A DNA stretch of 64,000 nt from Marinomonas piezotolerans (GTDB lineage Bacteria > Pseudomonadota > Gammaproteobacteria > Pseudomonadales > Marinomonadaceae). Numbering within the stretch: the first letter of the stretch is position 1; the number at the start of each line of letters is the position of its first letter. The position numbers and the translations under genes are program-made. The notes under the pieces are model-generated. The model did no database searches, was not told where the DNA came from, and saw only the letters and a program-made list of their open reading frames with translations. The stretch spans positions 1 through 64,000 of the forward strand of contig NZ_QKRA01000010.1 in the NCBI RefSeq assembly GCF_003362755.1. Reading direction: 5' to 3'. Shown here piece after piece: positions 1 through 6,414 of the stretch.

Positions 1-56
1 TCAGCTTGTTTCAAAATCGCCATAATCTGGCTGTCGGTATAACGTGACTTTTTCAT
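1..56 (-). CDS. IS3-family transposase OrfA, N-terminal fragment (runs off window)
   Basis: The 18 visible codons give MKKSRYTDSQIMAILKQA, the characteristic start of the helix-turn-helix OrfA subunit of IS3-family (IS407/IS51-like) transposases, which in these elements is joined to the DDE OrfB by frameshifting. The ATG at 56-54 has an AGGAGG six bases upstream. Only the very N-terminus is present; whether the copy is intact cannot be judged. Confidence 0.75.
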   Translation of the reverse strand, partial: MKKSRYTDSQIMAILKQA

Positions 57-128
57 GCAGAACCTCCTGCGTTTAGATTACGAGAAAATTCTACTTTTGG
101 CTGCTGTTAATTTTCGGGGGGATTACCA
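1..128 (-). mobile_element. End of an IS3-family insertion sequence, cut by the window edge
   Basis: Read on the minus strand this stretch has the start of a transposase OrfA (see next entry), an AGGAGG ribosome site at 63-68 and, about 60 bases further upstream, a TG-initiated C-rich end (TGGTAATCCCCCC, minus strand from 128). IS3-family inverted repeats typically begin with TG and are followed by a short leader to orfA, so I place the element end near 128. The other end, OrfB and the target-site duplication lie outside the window, so the boundary is inferred. Confidence 0.55.
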
Positions 129-144
129 AACGACCATCAAAGGA

Positions 145-1017
145 ATGAGGAATGCTGACGTGATTGAGACCCCACCAGAACTTTACAGATATTTAGAACA
201 AGAAGCTCAACTAGCTCAGAGTCTGCTAACAAGTGGGCTACAAGAAATTGCAAATGCAGATTTTTGCGATTACTCAAAGGGAAAGTTTTACGGCGGTGCT
301 TTCCAGCTATCAATTGGTTTAGAAAGGCTATTTAAGCTAACGGTAACACTTGACCATATGCTAAAAAATGACTTTCAGGCACCAACAAGTAAACAGCTCA
401 GGTCTTATGGGCACAACCTAGTTGATCTCTACCAAAAGCAAATAGAATTGCTCGACGTAGAATGCGAGGATATTTTTGCTCCCGAAACATGGGAATTTCA
501 AACCATTGAAATACTGTCCGAATTCGCAAAGGAAACCAGATATTATAACTTAGACAGAATACACGATGCTTCTCAAAACTTAGACCCAAGGGGGCCTTTT
601 GTCGATTACGACTCCAAAGACCCACTCACTAAAATCGTTCTCCACATCGCCAGACTTTACGAAAACCAATCAAGAGAACACGTGAGGCAAGCACGACTAT
701 TTAAAGCATGGAACACCCTGACCCATTCGGAAACCAATTCATATGTTAGATCCCCAATTACAGGTGGGCTAGATATGTACGTAGATGTCGTACAGCTAGA
801 AAACTATGTTTATTATGGAAAGGGTCATTTTAATTTTAATATCATTAGATACATGCGCTTAGCCTGCACATTGCTGGAATCCTTAGTCGAAAAATGCCAC
901 GAGTACGAATTGAGCCGTGGGTTAACTAAAACTGTTGTAGTTCCTTATCTACACCATTTTTTTCCTCTTCAGTTTACATCAAAGCAAGATGCTCTAAAAA
1001 GAAAACGATGGGGCTAG
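145..1017 (+). CDS. Hypothetical protein, weakly HEPN-like; possibly 5'-truncated by the IS
   Basis: I do not recognise this roughly 290-residue soluble protein. An open frame extends back to 55, but that part lies inside the IS end, so the first ATG beyond it (145) is taken; it lacks a well-spaced ribosome site. A segment near the N-terminus (FYGGAFQLSIGLERLFKL, then RSYGHNLVDLY) resembles the helical pattern of HEPN domains: a helix with a conserved E-x2-x-K stretch followed by a His-containing helix. The HEPN R-x4-6-H ribonuclease signature is not exact (R-x3-H). No membrane segments. HEPN proteins are common in defence and toxin loci, but this assignment is a guess. The native start may have been removed by the insertion. 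Confidence 0.55.
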   Translation: MRNADVIETPPELYRYLEQEAQLAQSLLTSGLQEIANADFCDYSKGKFYGGAFQLSIGLERLFKLTVTLDHMLKNDFQAPTSKQLRSYGHNLVDLYQKQIELLDVECEDIFAPETWEFQTIEILSEFAKETRYYNLDRIHDASQNLDPRGPFVDYDSKDPLTKIVLHIARLYENQSREHVRQARLFKAWNTLTHSETNSYVRSPITGGLDMYVDVVQLENYVYYGKGHFNFNIIRYMRLACTLLESLVEKCHEYELSRGLTKTVVVPYLHHFFPLQFTSKQDALKRKRWG

Positions 1018-1247
1018 CCCGTCAGGCATCTACCATGTCAAAGCAACCGCATTTTATGCGTAACTCTATGATACAAATACAAAACATTTACGTTTTACGC
1101 ACTTAAATCACGGCCATTATATAGCAACTAAATCAAAGACTTAGATTGATAACAGAAAAAGCTTTATCTATCTTTGACTGCTTTTTCGCTTTGTATCCTG
1201 AACATTTTTGTTGGTAAACTGAGCCAACAACCAATGCAGAGATCGCA

Positions 1248-1961
1248 ATGTCTGTTTTACCACTTCACCGTTCACGCATATTTACTTGCTGGCTAATTTT
1301 CAGTGTTATCACCACTATTGCTTTAACCAATTGGTTAACGCCTCTAGGCTTCATTAGCAAAGCGGTAATTCTGAATACACCGGAGCAGTTTAAAGTTTCG
1401 CTAGCGTACGCTGGATTCTGTATTACTATCCTCACCATAATCTCGCTAGTACATAGATCGATAGAGACGAATGAGCAAATCAACCTTAGCAATAAGCAAT
1501 TCAAATTCGCTACAAACCAAGCTAATATTCAGCTAAAAATCAAGCTTATGGAGCAAGCAAATCTTACAACTGCGACTATTATGCGCCTTCAAGATAGAGC
1601 TTTTCACTTCAATTCATTAATTGATAATGCGGTTAACACTTATGAACTTGAATTTAAGGTCCATAAAAAGATCCACTCAGCAATAAAAGTTAATATATCG
1701 GAAAGTTACCGCATATATGAGAGCATGCTTGACAACAGTGCTGAGCTTTTAAATCACATATCACAGCCTGTTCAACAGAACATTGATGCCAAACTCTATG
1801 GCGCATTTCAGGCTGTGTCTATATGGTTTGATGACCCTTATGAAGTATCCACAAAAGAACTAACTTCAGCTAGGATGAACATTCAACCTCTTAAGGATTT
1901 TGAAAGCCAGGCAAGAAATGCTTCTTTACAAGCAAGCAAAAGACTACAAGTAGCTTATTAA
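1248..1961 (+). CDS. Hypothetical two-helix membrane protein with helical cytoplasmic tail
   Basis: 237 residues, family not recognised. Two hydrophobic segments (about 11-30 and 50-68) make a membrane hairpin. A Q/N/K-rich, probably coiled-coil helix follows (about 75-120), then a helical domain to the end. Base composition is AT-rich, as for the neighbouring accessory genes. It stands alone between two non-coding stretches; no operon partner or regulatory site is evident. A short GC-rich inverted repeat (GGAGG...CCTCC, 2024-2045) downstream could act as a weak terminator. Membrane anchor plus helical tail recalls effectors of some phage-defence loci, but nothing in the sequence proves it. 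Confidence 0.55.
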   Translation: MSVLPLHRSRIFTCWLIFSVITTIALTNWLTPLGFISKAVILNTPEQFKVSLAYAGFCITILTIISLVHRSIETNEQINLSNKQFKFATNQANIQLKIKLMEQANLTTATIMRLQDRAFHFNSLIDNAVNTYELEFKVHKKIHSAIKVNISESYRIYESMLDNSAELLNHISQPVQQNIDAKLYGAFQAVSIWFDDPYEVSTKELTSARMNIQPLKDFESQARNASLQASKRLQVAY

Positions 1962-2082
1962 CGAGTCAGCGTAAAATCATAGTCAAACCATGAAGCATCC
2001 CGCTTAGTTCTCAATCACAATCAAGGAGGACTGCGAACTCGCCTCCGTTTTAATCGCAGACATCTCGGAAGCCCCTGTATAG

Positions 2083-2564
2083 TTATTTATAGGTCAAATA
2101 AAAAGGTGTGCGAACTGCAACGATCATACGACTGACTTCTTGGTTTGGAATAACCACAACAGGTTGTTTGAAATCCATTGAAATGACGATATTGCGTGTG
2201 AGTAATTTCTTCGGGTACGTTCGGGCCAACACCTGCGGTACGGACAATTGCTCTGATCCGATATTTGGAGTTGATCGAATGCACAGATTACTTTGAGGTA
2301 AAAACTTGGGCTGATCCATATTGCGTATGCTTAGACCAGTTCTTTGCATACCCAAGCTCCTATTCCGCGAACTGTCTTCACGAGGTTGTCCATATCTGGA
2401 CAACCTACCATTTCTTCAATCAGCCCTTTTGTTTGATCTAGGCGAAGAAACTTTGCTGGGCGAAATTTGTCTTGCCCTCCACTAGCTTGTTGCAGATCGT
2501 TAAGAGAGTACATTCCGTGATAGGTACGGATTTCTTTCGAGAGGATAATTAGATTTGCCATCAT
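2083..2564 (-). pseudogene. KilA-N-domain phage antirepressor, disrupted by an in-frame stop
   Basis: The minus strand from 2564 (or the second ATG at 2561, better spaced from AAGGGGG) encodes a clear KilA-N domain: LIILSKEIRTYHGMYSLNDL, then a TKGLIEEM helix, then GAWVCKELV. KilA-N proteins are DNA-binding regulators of phages and large DNA viruses. At the position normally holding a tyrosine there is a TAA (2333-2331). The same frame then resumes the family signature AYAIWISPSFYLKVICAFDQLQ. A further segment in another frame (ending near 2083, with KQPVVVIPNQEVSRMI) may be the original C-terminus, implying an additional frameshift. A 77-residue product could still be made, but the gene looks decayed, a relic of a prophage or satellite. 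Confidence 0.75.
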
Positions 2565-2683
2565 TGGCCCCCTTGCATTTTTCTGAAATGATTGGTGTCA
2601 GGAGGTTCAGAACGACTGTAAGAAACCGCAAGCGGCTTTCCCATAAAAGTGTTGCATCACTGCTACCCTCCCGACATAGAACA

Positions 2684-4099
2684 CTAATTAGGCTTAGATG
2701 ACTGCCTTTCAAATATTTTTACGATAGTGTCAGACGGAACGATATTATGACTCGCATCGTTGAATATACCTGTCTGTGCAGGGCGGAAAAGCGTATCCAG
2801 TGCAACCTTCCGGTCTTCTTGTTCTTTGAGCTTGTTCTCATTCATCAGCGCTAGATAGGTCATAAGCATTACCTTACGCTCTTCGGCCTCTAAGTATAGA
2901 TGCTGCTGCGTTGAGTACTGTTTAGCGAAAAACTTAATTAAATAACTGATAGCCGATATTGCAAGTATGGTACTAACCAGCTCTAAAGGATTGGTGCCTA
3001 AGCTTTTTAAAACACCTACCGCACTATCAGCTGTAACCGTAGAATCAGCACTACTAAAGCGGCCGTGCAAAAGATATGGGGTAAGAGCAATCATTGCGAC
3101 TAATGAGAAAAGGCCACCCATCCATGAATTTTTAGAGCGTTTATGGATTTGACCTTTTGTTTTCCAGTACTGCACTGATGCATCTAACTCAACTTGGGAT
3201 AAGTAGGTGTCTTTTGCTTGCTCGACTACCTGCAAGCTCTCCTCGTACTTCGCATCTACACTTTTTCTAAAGTCTAAACTTTTCCGAATTAAATCCCTGG
3301 CAAGCCTCCGTGCAAATTTATCACTACGCGCAACAACCTCAGACTGCTTGCTTTCATTTGACTCAACAAATTTAGATGACCAATTAGTCACACTCTCCTC
3401 AAGATCCGCAAAATATTCAGTTAGCTTTTCATTACTCTTTCGAGCCCCCTCCATGATTCCTTCAAGCTCTTCAATTCTATTAGTGAGGTAGTCATCACTA
3501 GATGCTACTCCAAATTTGTAGTAATCACCCAACAACACAGCGGCACGATATCGATATGGATTAAGCTGTTCAAACTGCTGCGATTGCCTTGAATTTGACT
3601 GTGGGTACAGCCCGCTGACAATAGTATTGCTTAAGTCTAGCCCGCTATCGAGCCTTCCACTCATCAGCAAGTAAACTAAATTGATAGCTATTTCAGTTGG
3701 CTGGTCACGGACAAAACGACCGATATTTCTATTGTGAAATGGAAAATCTATGTACTTCAAATGTAAGCATATTTTCTGAATGCTGCCTTCAATCTCAACT
3801 TTATTTGCCGACTCCCATTGTTTCATGAGCGTATTCAATGGCTGCAAAAATAGTTCATTTAATCGGCGATGCAACTGAGTAGCATAATCACGGTATTTAT
3901 TGCTTTGCTGCAACCACTTCCATGCTTCTTCTTCTGATTTTAAGAATGATTTCAAAGTTTCTACGTCATGAAATGTCATTCCAGTATCGTTGTCATTGAG
4001 AGGTAGTGTGATTGATATCACTTCTGATATCCCATCATTCCGCTCTTCCATTTTTAAACCACTTTCCATAGTTGCTCCAGTTACGGCCCGCTTACTCAT
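2684..4099 (-). CDS. DUF6161-like protein with coiled coil and two C-terminal membrane helices
   Basis: 471 residues of unknown function. The N-terminal two thirds are soluble and helical, with a long charged coiled-coil stretch (about 200-300). Two membrane segments follow (about 318-340 and 370-390). The tail matches what I recall of the DUF6161 pattern: a YWKTK...H stretch before the first helix, then an S-T-Q-Q-H-L...EAEERKVML.TYLAL helix and an FRPA.TGI..D motif. Such proteins are scattered in accessory regions. The start at 4099 gives MSKRAVTGAT; a later Met (MEERND) is an alternative. It is transcribed towards the KilA-N relic, and no partner gene is adjacent. The family call is from memory of the motif and is moderate. 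Confidence 0.6.
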   Translation of the reverse strand: MSKRAVTGATMESGLKMEERNDGISEVISITLPLNDNDTGMTFHDVETLKSFLKSEEEAWKWLQQSNKYRDYATQLHRRLNELFLQPLNTLMKQWESANKVEIEGSIQKICLHLKYIDFPFHNRNIGRFVRDQPTEIAINLVYLLMSGRLDSGLDLSNTIVSGLYPQSNSRQSQQFEQLNPYRYRAAVLLGDYYKFGVASSDDYLTNRIEELEGIMEGARKSNEKLTEYFADLEESVTNWSSKFVESNESKQSEVVARSDKFARRLARDLIRKSLDFRKSVDAKYEESLQVVEQAKDTYLSQVELDASVQYWKTKGQIHKRSKNSWMGGLFSLVAMIALTPYLLHGRFSSADSTVTADSAVGVLKSLGTNPLELVSTILAISAISYLIKFFAKQYSTQQHLYLEAEERKVMLMTYLALMNENKLKEQEDRKVALDTLFRPAQTGIFNDASHNIVPSDTIVKIFERQSSKPN

Positions 4100-4512
4100 T
4101 TGAATTAACTTAATGACATCCTAATATTGTTAAGAACTCAAGGCAAAGGAATAGCAACGAATTCAGAAGTGGCATTTATCAAAACATTTAAGTATGAAAG
4201 CGAGCCCAACCGGGACCTGCAACCCGCTTATGCGCAATACAAAAGGTTGCGTAAATAGATTTGGATCTAAATGTGTTGATGGCAATGGAGCAACTATCTA
4301 GCTATTTGGGGTCAGATGAAAAATTGTTGCATGGGCTCGACCGAATTCGGTCTTCAGTACACCTATGATCCCCTTTATCGTAGAGAGTGCATAGGCCGAT
4401 TGCATCGGTATATAAAGCAGGAGGGTCTTGTTCAACTGTAATAATGGTACGAAAGAATAGAGTTTTTCTAAACGCCATCTCACGGCTCATAATCCTAGGA
4501 CACAAAACACAT
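4100..4512. other. AT-rich non-coding stretch in the accessory region
   Basis: Short frames occur on both strands but none has a convincing start, ribosome site or protein-like composition. I see no RNA gene or IS end. The right part leads into the promoter of the beta-trefoil gene. Confidence 0.5.
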
Positions 4513-4540
4513 TTGACATTTTTTTACACTGTTCTACATT
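4513..4540 (+). promoter_or_regulatory. Sigma-70-type promoter of the beta-trefoil gene
   Basis: A perfect TTGACA (-35, 4513-4518) is followed after 16 bases by TACATT (-10, 4535-4540). Transcription would begin near 4547, leaving a leader of about 45 bases with an AGGGAT ribosome site before the ATG at 4593. Confidence 0.6.
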
Positions 4541-4592
4541 CAACTTTCACCCTTAGGGGTGGCAATAATTATCAAACAACAGGGATAAGACT

Positions 4593-5093
4593 ATGGGATT
4601 ACCAACTACGACGATCGGACCATATCAAATAGGTGGCATATTTTTAAGGATGGATGGGAGTGATGTTAAATCCTTTAACCCTAGTGGGGCGGGAGAAGTC
4701 AACTGTCAGGTTAGCGAGGGACCATGGGAGCAATTCCATTTAGAACCTCAAGATGATGGAACCTATGCCATCGCTTCGATTAATTTTCCTGGAGTTTACC
4801 TTCGAATGGATGGAACAGGGCTAAGTGAAGACAACCCAGGAGAAGGCGTTGTTAACTGTCAGTTTGGGGTCGGGCCATGGGAAAAATTCAAGATCAGCAA
4901 AGGAAAAGGACCATTTACAGGCTTAACAATAGAGTCCGCTCACTTTCCTAATGTTTTTCTCAAAATGGATAGTAGCAGCTGTAGCACTTTCAATGGTTTG
5001 GGTTGCGGAAAGGTAAGCTGTGTGTGGGGCGCCTCATTCGAACCTCCTTTAGATGAGTCATTTGAGATTTTGCCACCTCCGAATATCAGCTAA
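4593..5093 (+). CDS. Small three-repeat beta-trefoil (fascin/ricin-like) protein
   Basis: 166 residues with no signal peptide or membrane segment. It consists of three homologous units of about 52 residues: LRMDG at 18-22, LRMDG at 70-74 and LKMDS at 123-127. Units 1 and 2 continue with VNCQ (36-39, 87-90) and PWE[QK]F (44-48, 95-99); unit 3 keeps VSC and a divergent ending. Threefold repetition of this length with a hydrophobic-L-x-M-D strand is typical of beta-trefoil folds (fascin, ricin-B, actin-crosslinking domains), which bind sugars or proteins. Cysteines C38, C89, C130, C138 and C143 are unusual for a cytosolic protein of this size. It has its own strong promoter and no partner gene. 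Ligand unknown. Confidence 0.65.
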   Translation: MGLPTTTIGPYQIGGIFLRMDGSDVKSFNPSGAGEVNCQVSEGPWEQFHLEPQDDGTYAIASINFPGVYLRMDGTGLSEDNPGEGVVNCQFGVGPWEKFKISKGKGPFTGLTIESAHFPNVFLKMDSSSCSTFNGLGCGKVSCVWGASFEPPLDESFEILPPPNIS

Positions 5094-5400
5094 CTTCTTA
5101 TCAAAGAACGCAGCTTAGCAGAGACTAGGCTGCGAATTTCAACTTCTTAGTACTGGCGACACAAGGATTAACTATAAATCTAAAGCCATTTCATTGCTTC
5201 ATGGTTACCTTAGCGCTTTAGTGCGCTAAAGCCTCCAAATCAGCATGCTAAATTACGTGCGCAGTTTAGTGTGCTAAATGCGCGCCAAACTTCAGAAAAG
5301 ACACCATAAGACTAGAAAAACTATGTGGGAGTGTAAAAAACAGGAAACAGCTAGAAGCCTTGGTACAACTGGCTTAGAGAGAAGTTAGGGAAGGTATAAA
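5094..5400. other. Intergenic stretch between accessory genes and the tRNA cluster
   Basis: No gene is supported. It contains a pair of related palindromes (5215-5281, separate entry) and leads into the terminator of the tRNA operon. Confidence 0.5.
5215..5281. repeat. Two copies of a TTTAG-TGYG-CTAAA hairpin
   Basis: Copy 1 (5215-5232) is a perfect 7-bp stem GCTTTAG/CTAAAGC with a TGCG loop. Copy 2 (5261-5281) has TTTAG/CTAAA with a TGTG loop and an outer GCA/TGC extension across one unpaired G. A partial TGCTAAA (near 5246-5252) lies between them. The shared core and close spacing suggest paired binding sites or a recombination/regulatory element; function unknown. Confidence 0.5.
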
Positions 5401-5427
5401 AACAAAAAAGGCACCATAAATGGTGCC
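5401..5427 (-). terminator. Terminator of the tRNA operon, stem includes the tRNA-Leu 3' end
   Basis: On the minus strand GGCACCA-TTTA-TGGTGCC is followed by a T-rich run (5409-5401). The upstream arm (5421-5427) is the last seven bases of tRNA-Leu including the encoded CCA, so terminator and mature tRNA share sequence. Confidence 0.8.
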
Positions 5428-5507
5428 CGGGACCGGAATCGAACCGGTACGATATTTCTATCGCAAGATTTTAAGTCTTGTGCGTCTACCAATTTCGCCA
5501 CCCGGGC
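5421..5507 (-). tRNA. tRNA-Leu (anticodon TAA)
   Basis: The 87-nt sequence folds as a class II tRNA: acceptor arm GCCCGGG/CCCGGGC, D-arm, anticodon loop CTTAAAA giving TAA, a long variable arm (CGATAGAAATATCG) and a GGTTCGATTCC T-arm. CCA is genome-encoded. It is the promoter-distal member of the Gly-Cys-Leu cluster (transcribed leftward), and its 3' end borders the accessory region, as is common for integration sites. Confidence 0.95.
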
Positions 5508-5520
5508 ATTTAAACTGAAA

Positions 5521-5594
5521 TGGAGGCCGGAGTCGGAATCGAACCGGCGTACACGGAGTTGCAGTCCGCTGCATGACCACTCTGCCATCCGGCC
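5521..5594 (-). tRNA. tRNA-Cys (anticodon GCA)
   Basis: 74-nt class I tRNA with acceptor GGCCGGA/TCCGGCC, anticodon loop CTGCAAC giving GCA, GGTTCGATTCC T-arm and encoded CCA. It lies 13 bases upstream of tRNA-Leu on the same strand, presumably on one precursor. Confidence 0.95.
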
Positions 5595-5619
5595 TCATCA
5601 TCAGTTTATCTTTAGAGAA

Positions 5620-5694
5620 TGGAGCGGGAAACGAGGCTCGAACTCGCGACCCCAACCTTGGCAAGGTTGTGCTCTACCACTGAGCTATTCCCGC
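5620..5694 (-). tRNA. tRNA-Gly (anticodon GCC)
   Basis: 75-nt class I tRNA with acceptor GCGGGAA/TTCCCGC, anticodon loop TTGCCAA giving GCC, GAGTTCGAGCCTC T-arm and encoded CCA. First gene of the leftward tRNA-Gly-Cys-Leu cluster; the same three-tRNA order is found near pgsA in E. coli relatives. Confidence 0.95.
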
Positions 5695-5811
5695 GTCTCA
5701 AAAGATGGAGCGTATTTTATAGGACTCGCTTCACACGTCAAGAGAAAAAACCAAATAAATAACTAACTTAGCAACTTTTTATAAAATTGATCACGCTGCG
5801 ATCAACAGTGA

Positions 5812-6372
5812 TTAAACTTTGTTCGGTGTCTGGGATTTCAGCTCGGGCCAAGCCGCTTTCAGGTAGATATACATCGACCAAAGTGTCAGCAACGCCGCGA
5901 CAACGAGTACGCCTTCGCCTATGTTTGCCCACATGGTTGCAGGCTGGTTACCAAGTAGTATAAAGATGGCAATCATCTGCATGGTCGTTTTGATTTTGCC
6001 GATAAACGACACTGCAACGCTGGCGCGCTTACCCATTTCAGCCATCCATTCCCGCAATGCCGAAATCACAATCTCTCGACCTACTATGACCGCACTCGCC
6101 AGTGTCATTAGGATATTGTCATACGCAGCAACCAGAAGCACCAGCGCCACAGATACCATGACTTTATCCGCGACGGGATCAAAGAAAGCACCAAACGGCG
6201 TTGCTTGATTCAGCTTTCGAGCTAAGAAGCCATCTAGCCAATCAGTAATCGCTGCGATGGCAAACACGCCTGCACTGAGATAAAAACGCCCTTCCAAGGG
6301 TAGATAGTAGATAACCACCAATACAGGTATTAGTAGGATCCGTAGCGACGTGAGTAAATTTGGTATGTTCAT
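5812..6372 (-). CDS. pgsA: CDP-diacylglycerol--glycerol-3-phosphate 3-phosphatidyltransferase
   Basis: Inner-membrane enzyme that makes phosphatidylglycerophosphate, the committed step to phosphatidylglycerol and cardiolipin. The CDP-alcohol phosphotransferase signature D-G-x2-A-R-x8-G-x3-D-x3-D is complete (D47, G48, A51, R52, G61, D65, D69). Several hydrophobic helices follow, and the 186-residue length is normal. It is the last gene of the leftward uvrY-uvrC-pgsA group, 42 bases after uvrC, the classic gammaproteobacterial order with a tRNA-Gly-Cys-Leu cluster downstream. The C-terminus (SQTPNKV) has no unusual feature. Confidence 0.95.
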   Translation of the reverse strand: MNIPNLLTSLRILLIPVLVVIYYLPLEGRFYLSAGVFAIAAITDWLDGFLARKLNQATPFGAFFDPVADKVMVSVALVLLVAAYDNILMTLASAVIVGREIVISALREWMAEMGKRASVAVSFIGKIKTTMQMIAIFILLGNQPATMWANIGEGVLVVAALLTLWSMYIYLKAAWPELKSQTPNKV

Positions 6373-6414
6373 AACTGCCTTGAAAATGAAAGTGACATAA
6401 ACTTGCGGCTAAGC

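Noticed and set aside
55-144. N-terminal extension of the HEPN-like ORF starting at 55
   Set aside because: It lies across the IS leader and the minus-strand ribosome site of orfA, so it is unlikely to be native coding sequence.
2500-2712. 70-codon frame on the minus strand between the KilA-N relic and the DUF6161-like gene
   Set aside because: It overlaps the better supported KilA-N reading frame, has no ribosome site and no recognisable motif.
4298-4632. Several 60-80-codon frames on both strands
   Set aside because: They overlap each other and the promoter of the beta-trefoil gene; composition looks like random AT-rich translation.
5385-5664. Minus-strand frames with apparent arginine-rich proteins
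   Set aside because: They are translations through the tRNA-Leu, -Cys and -Gly genes.
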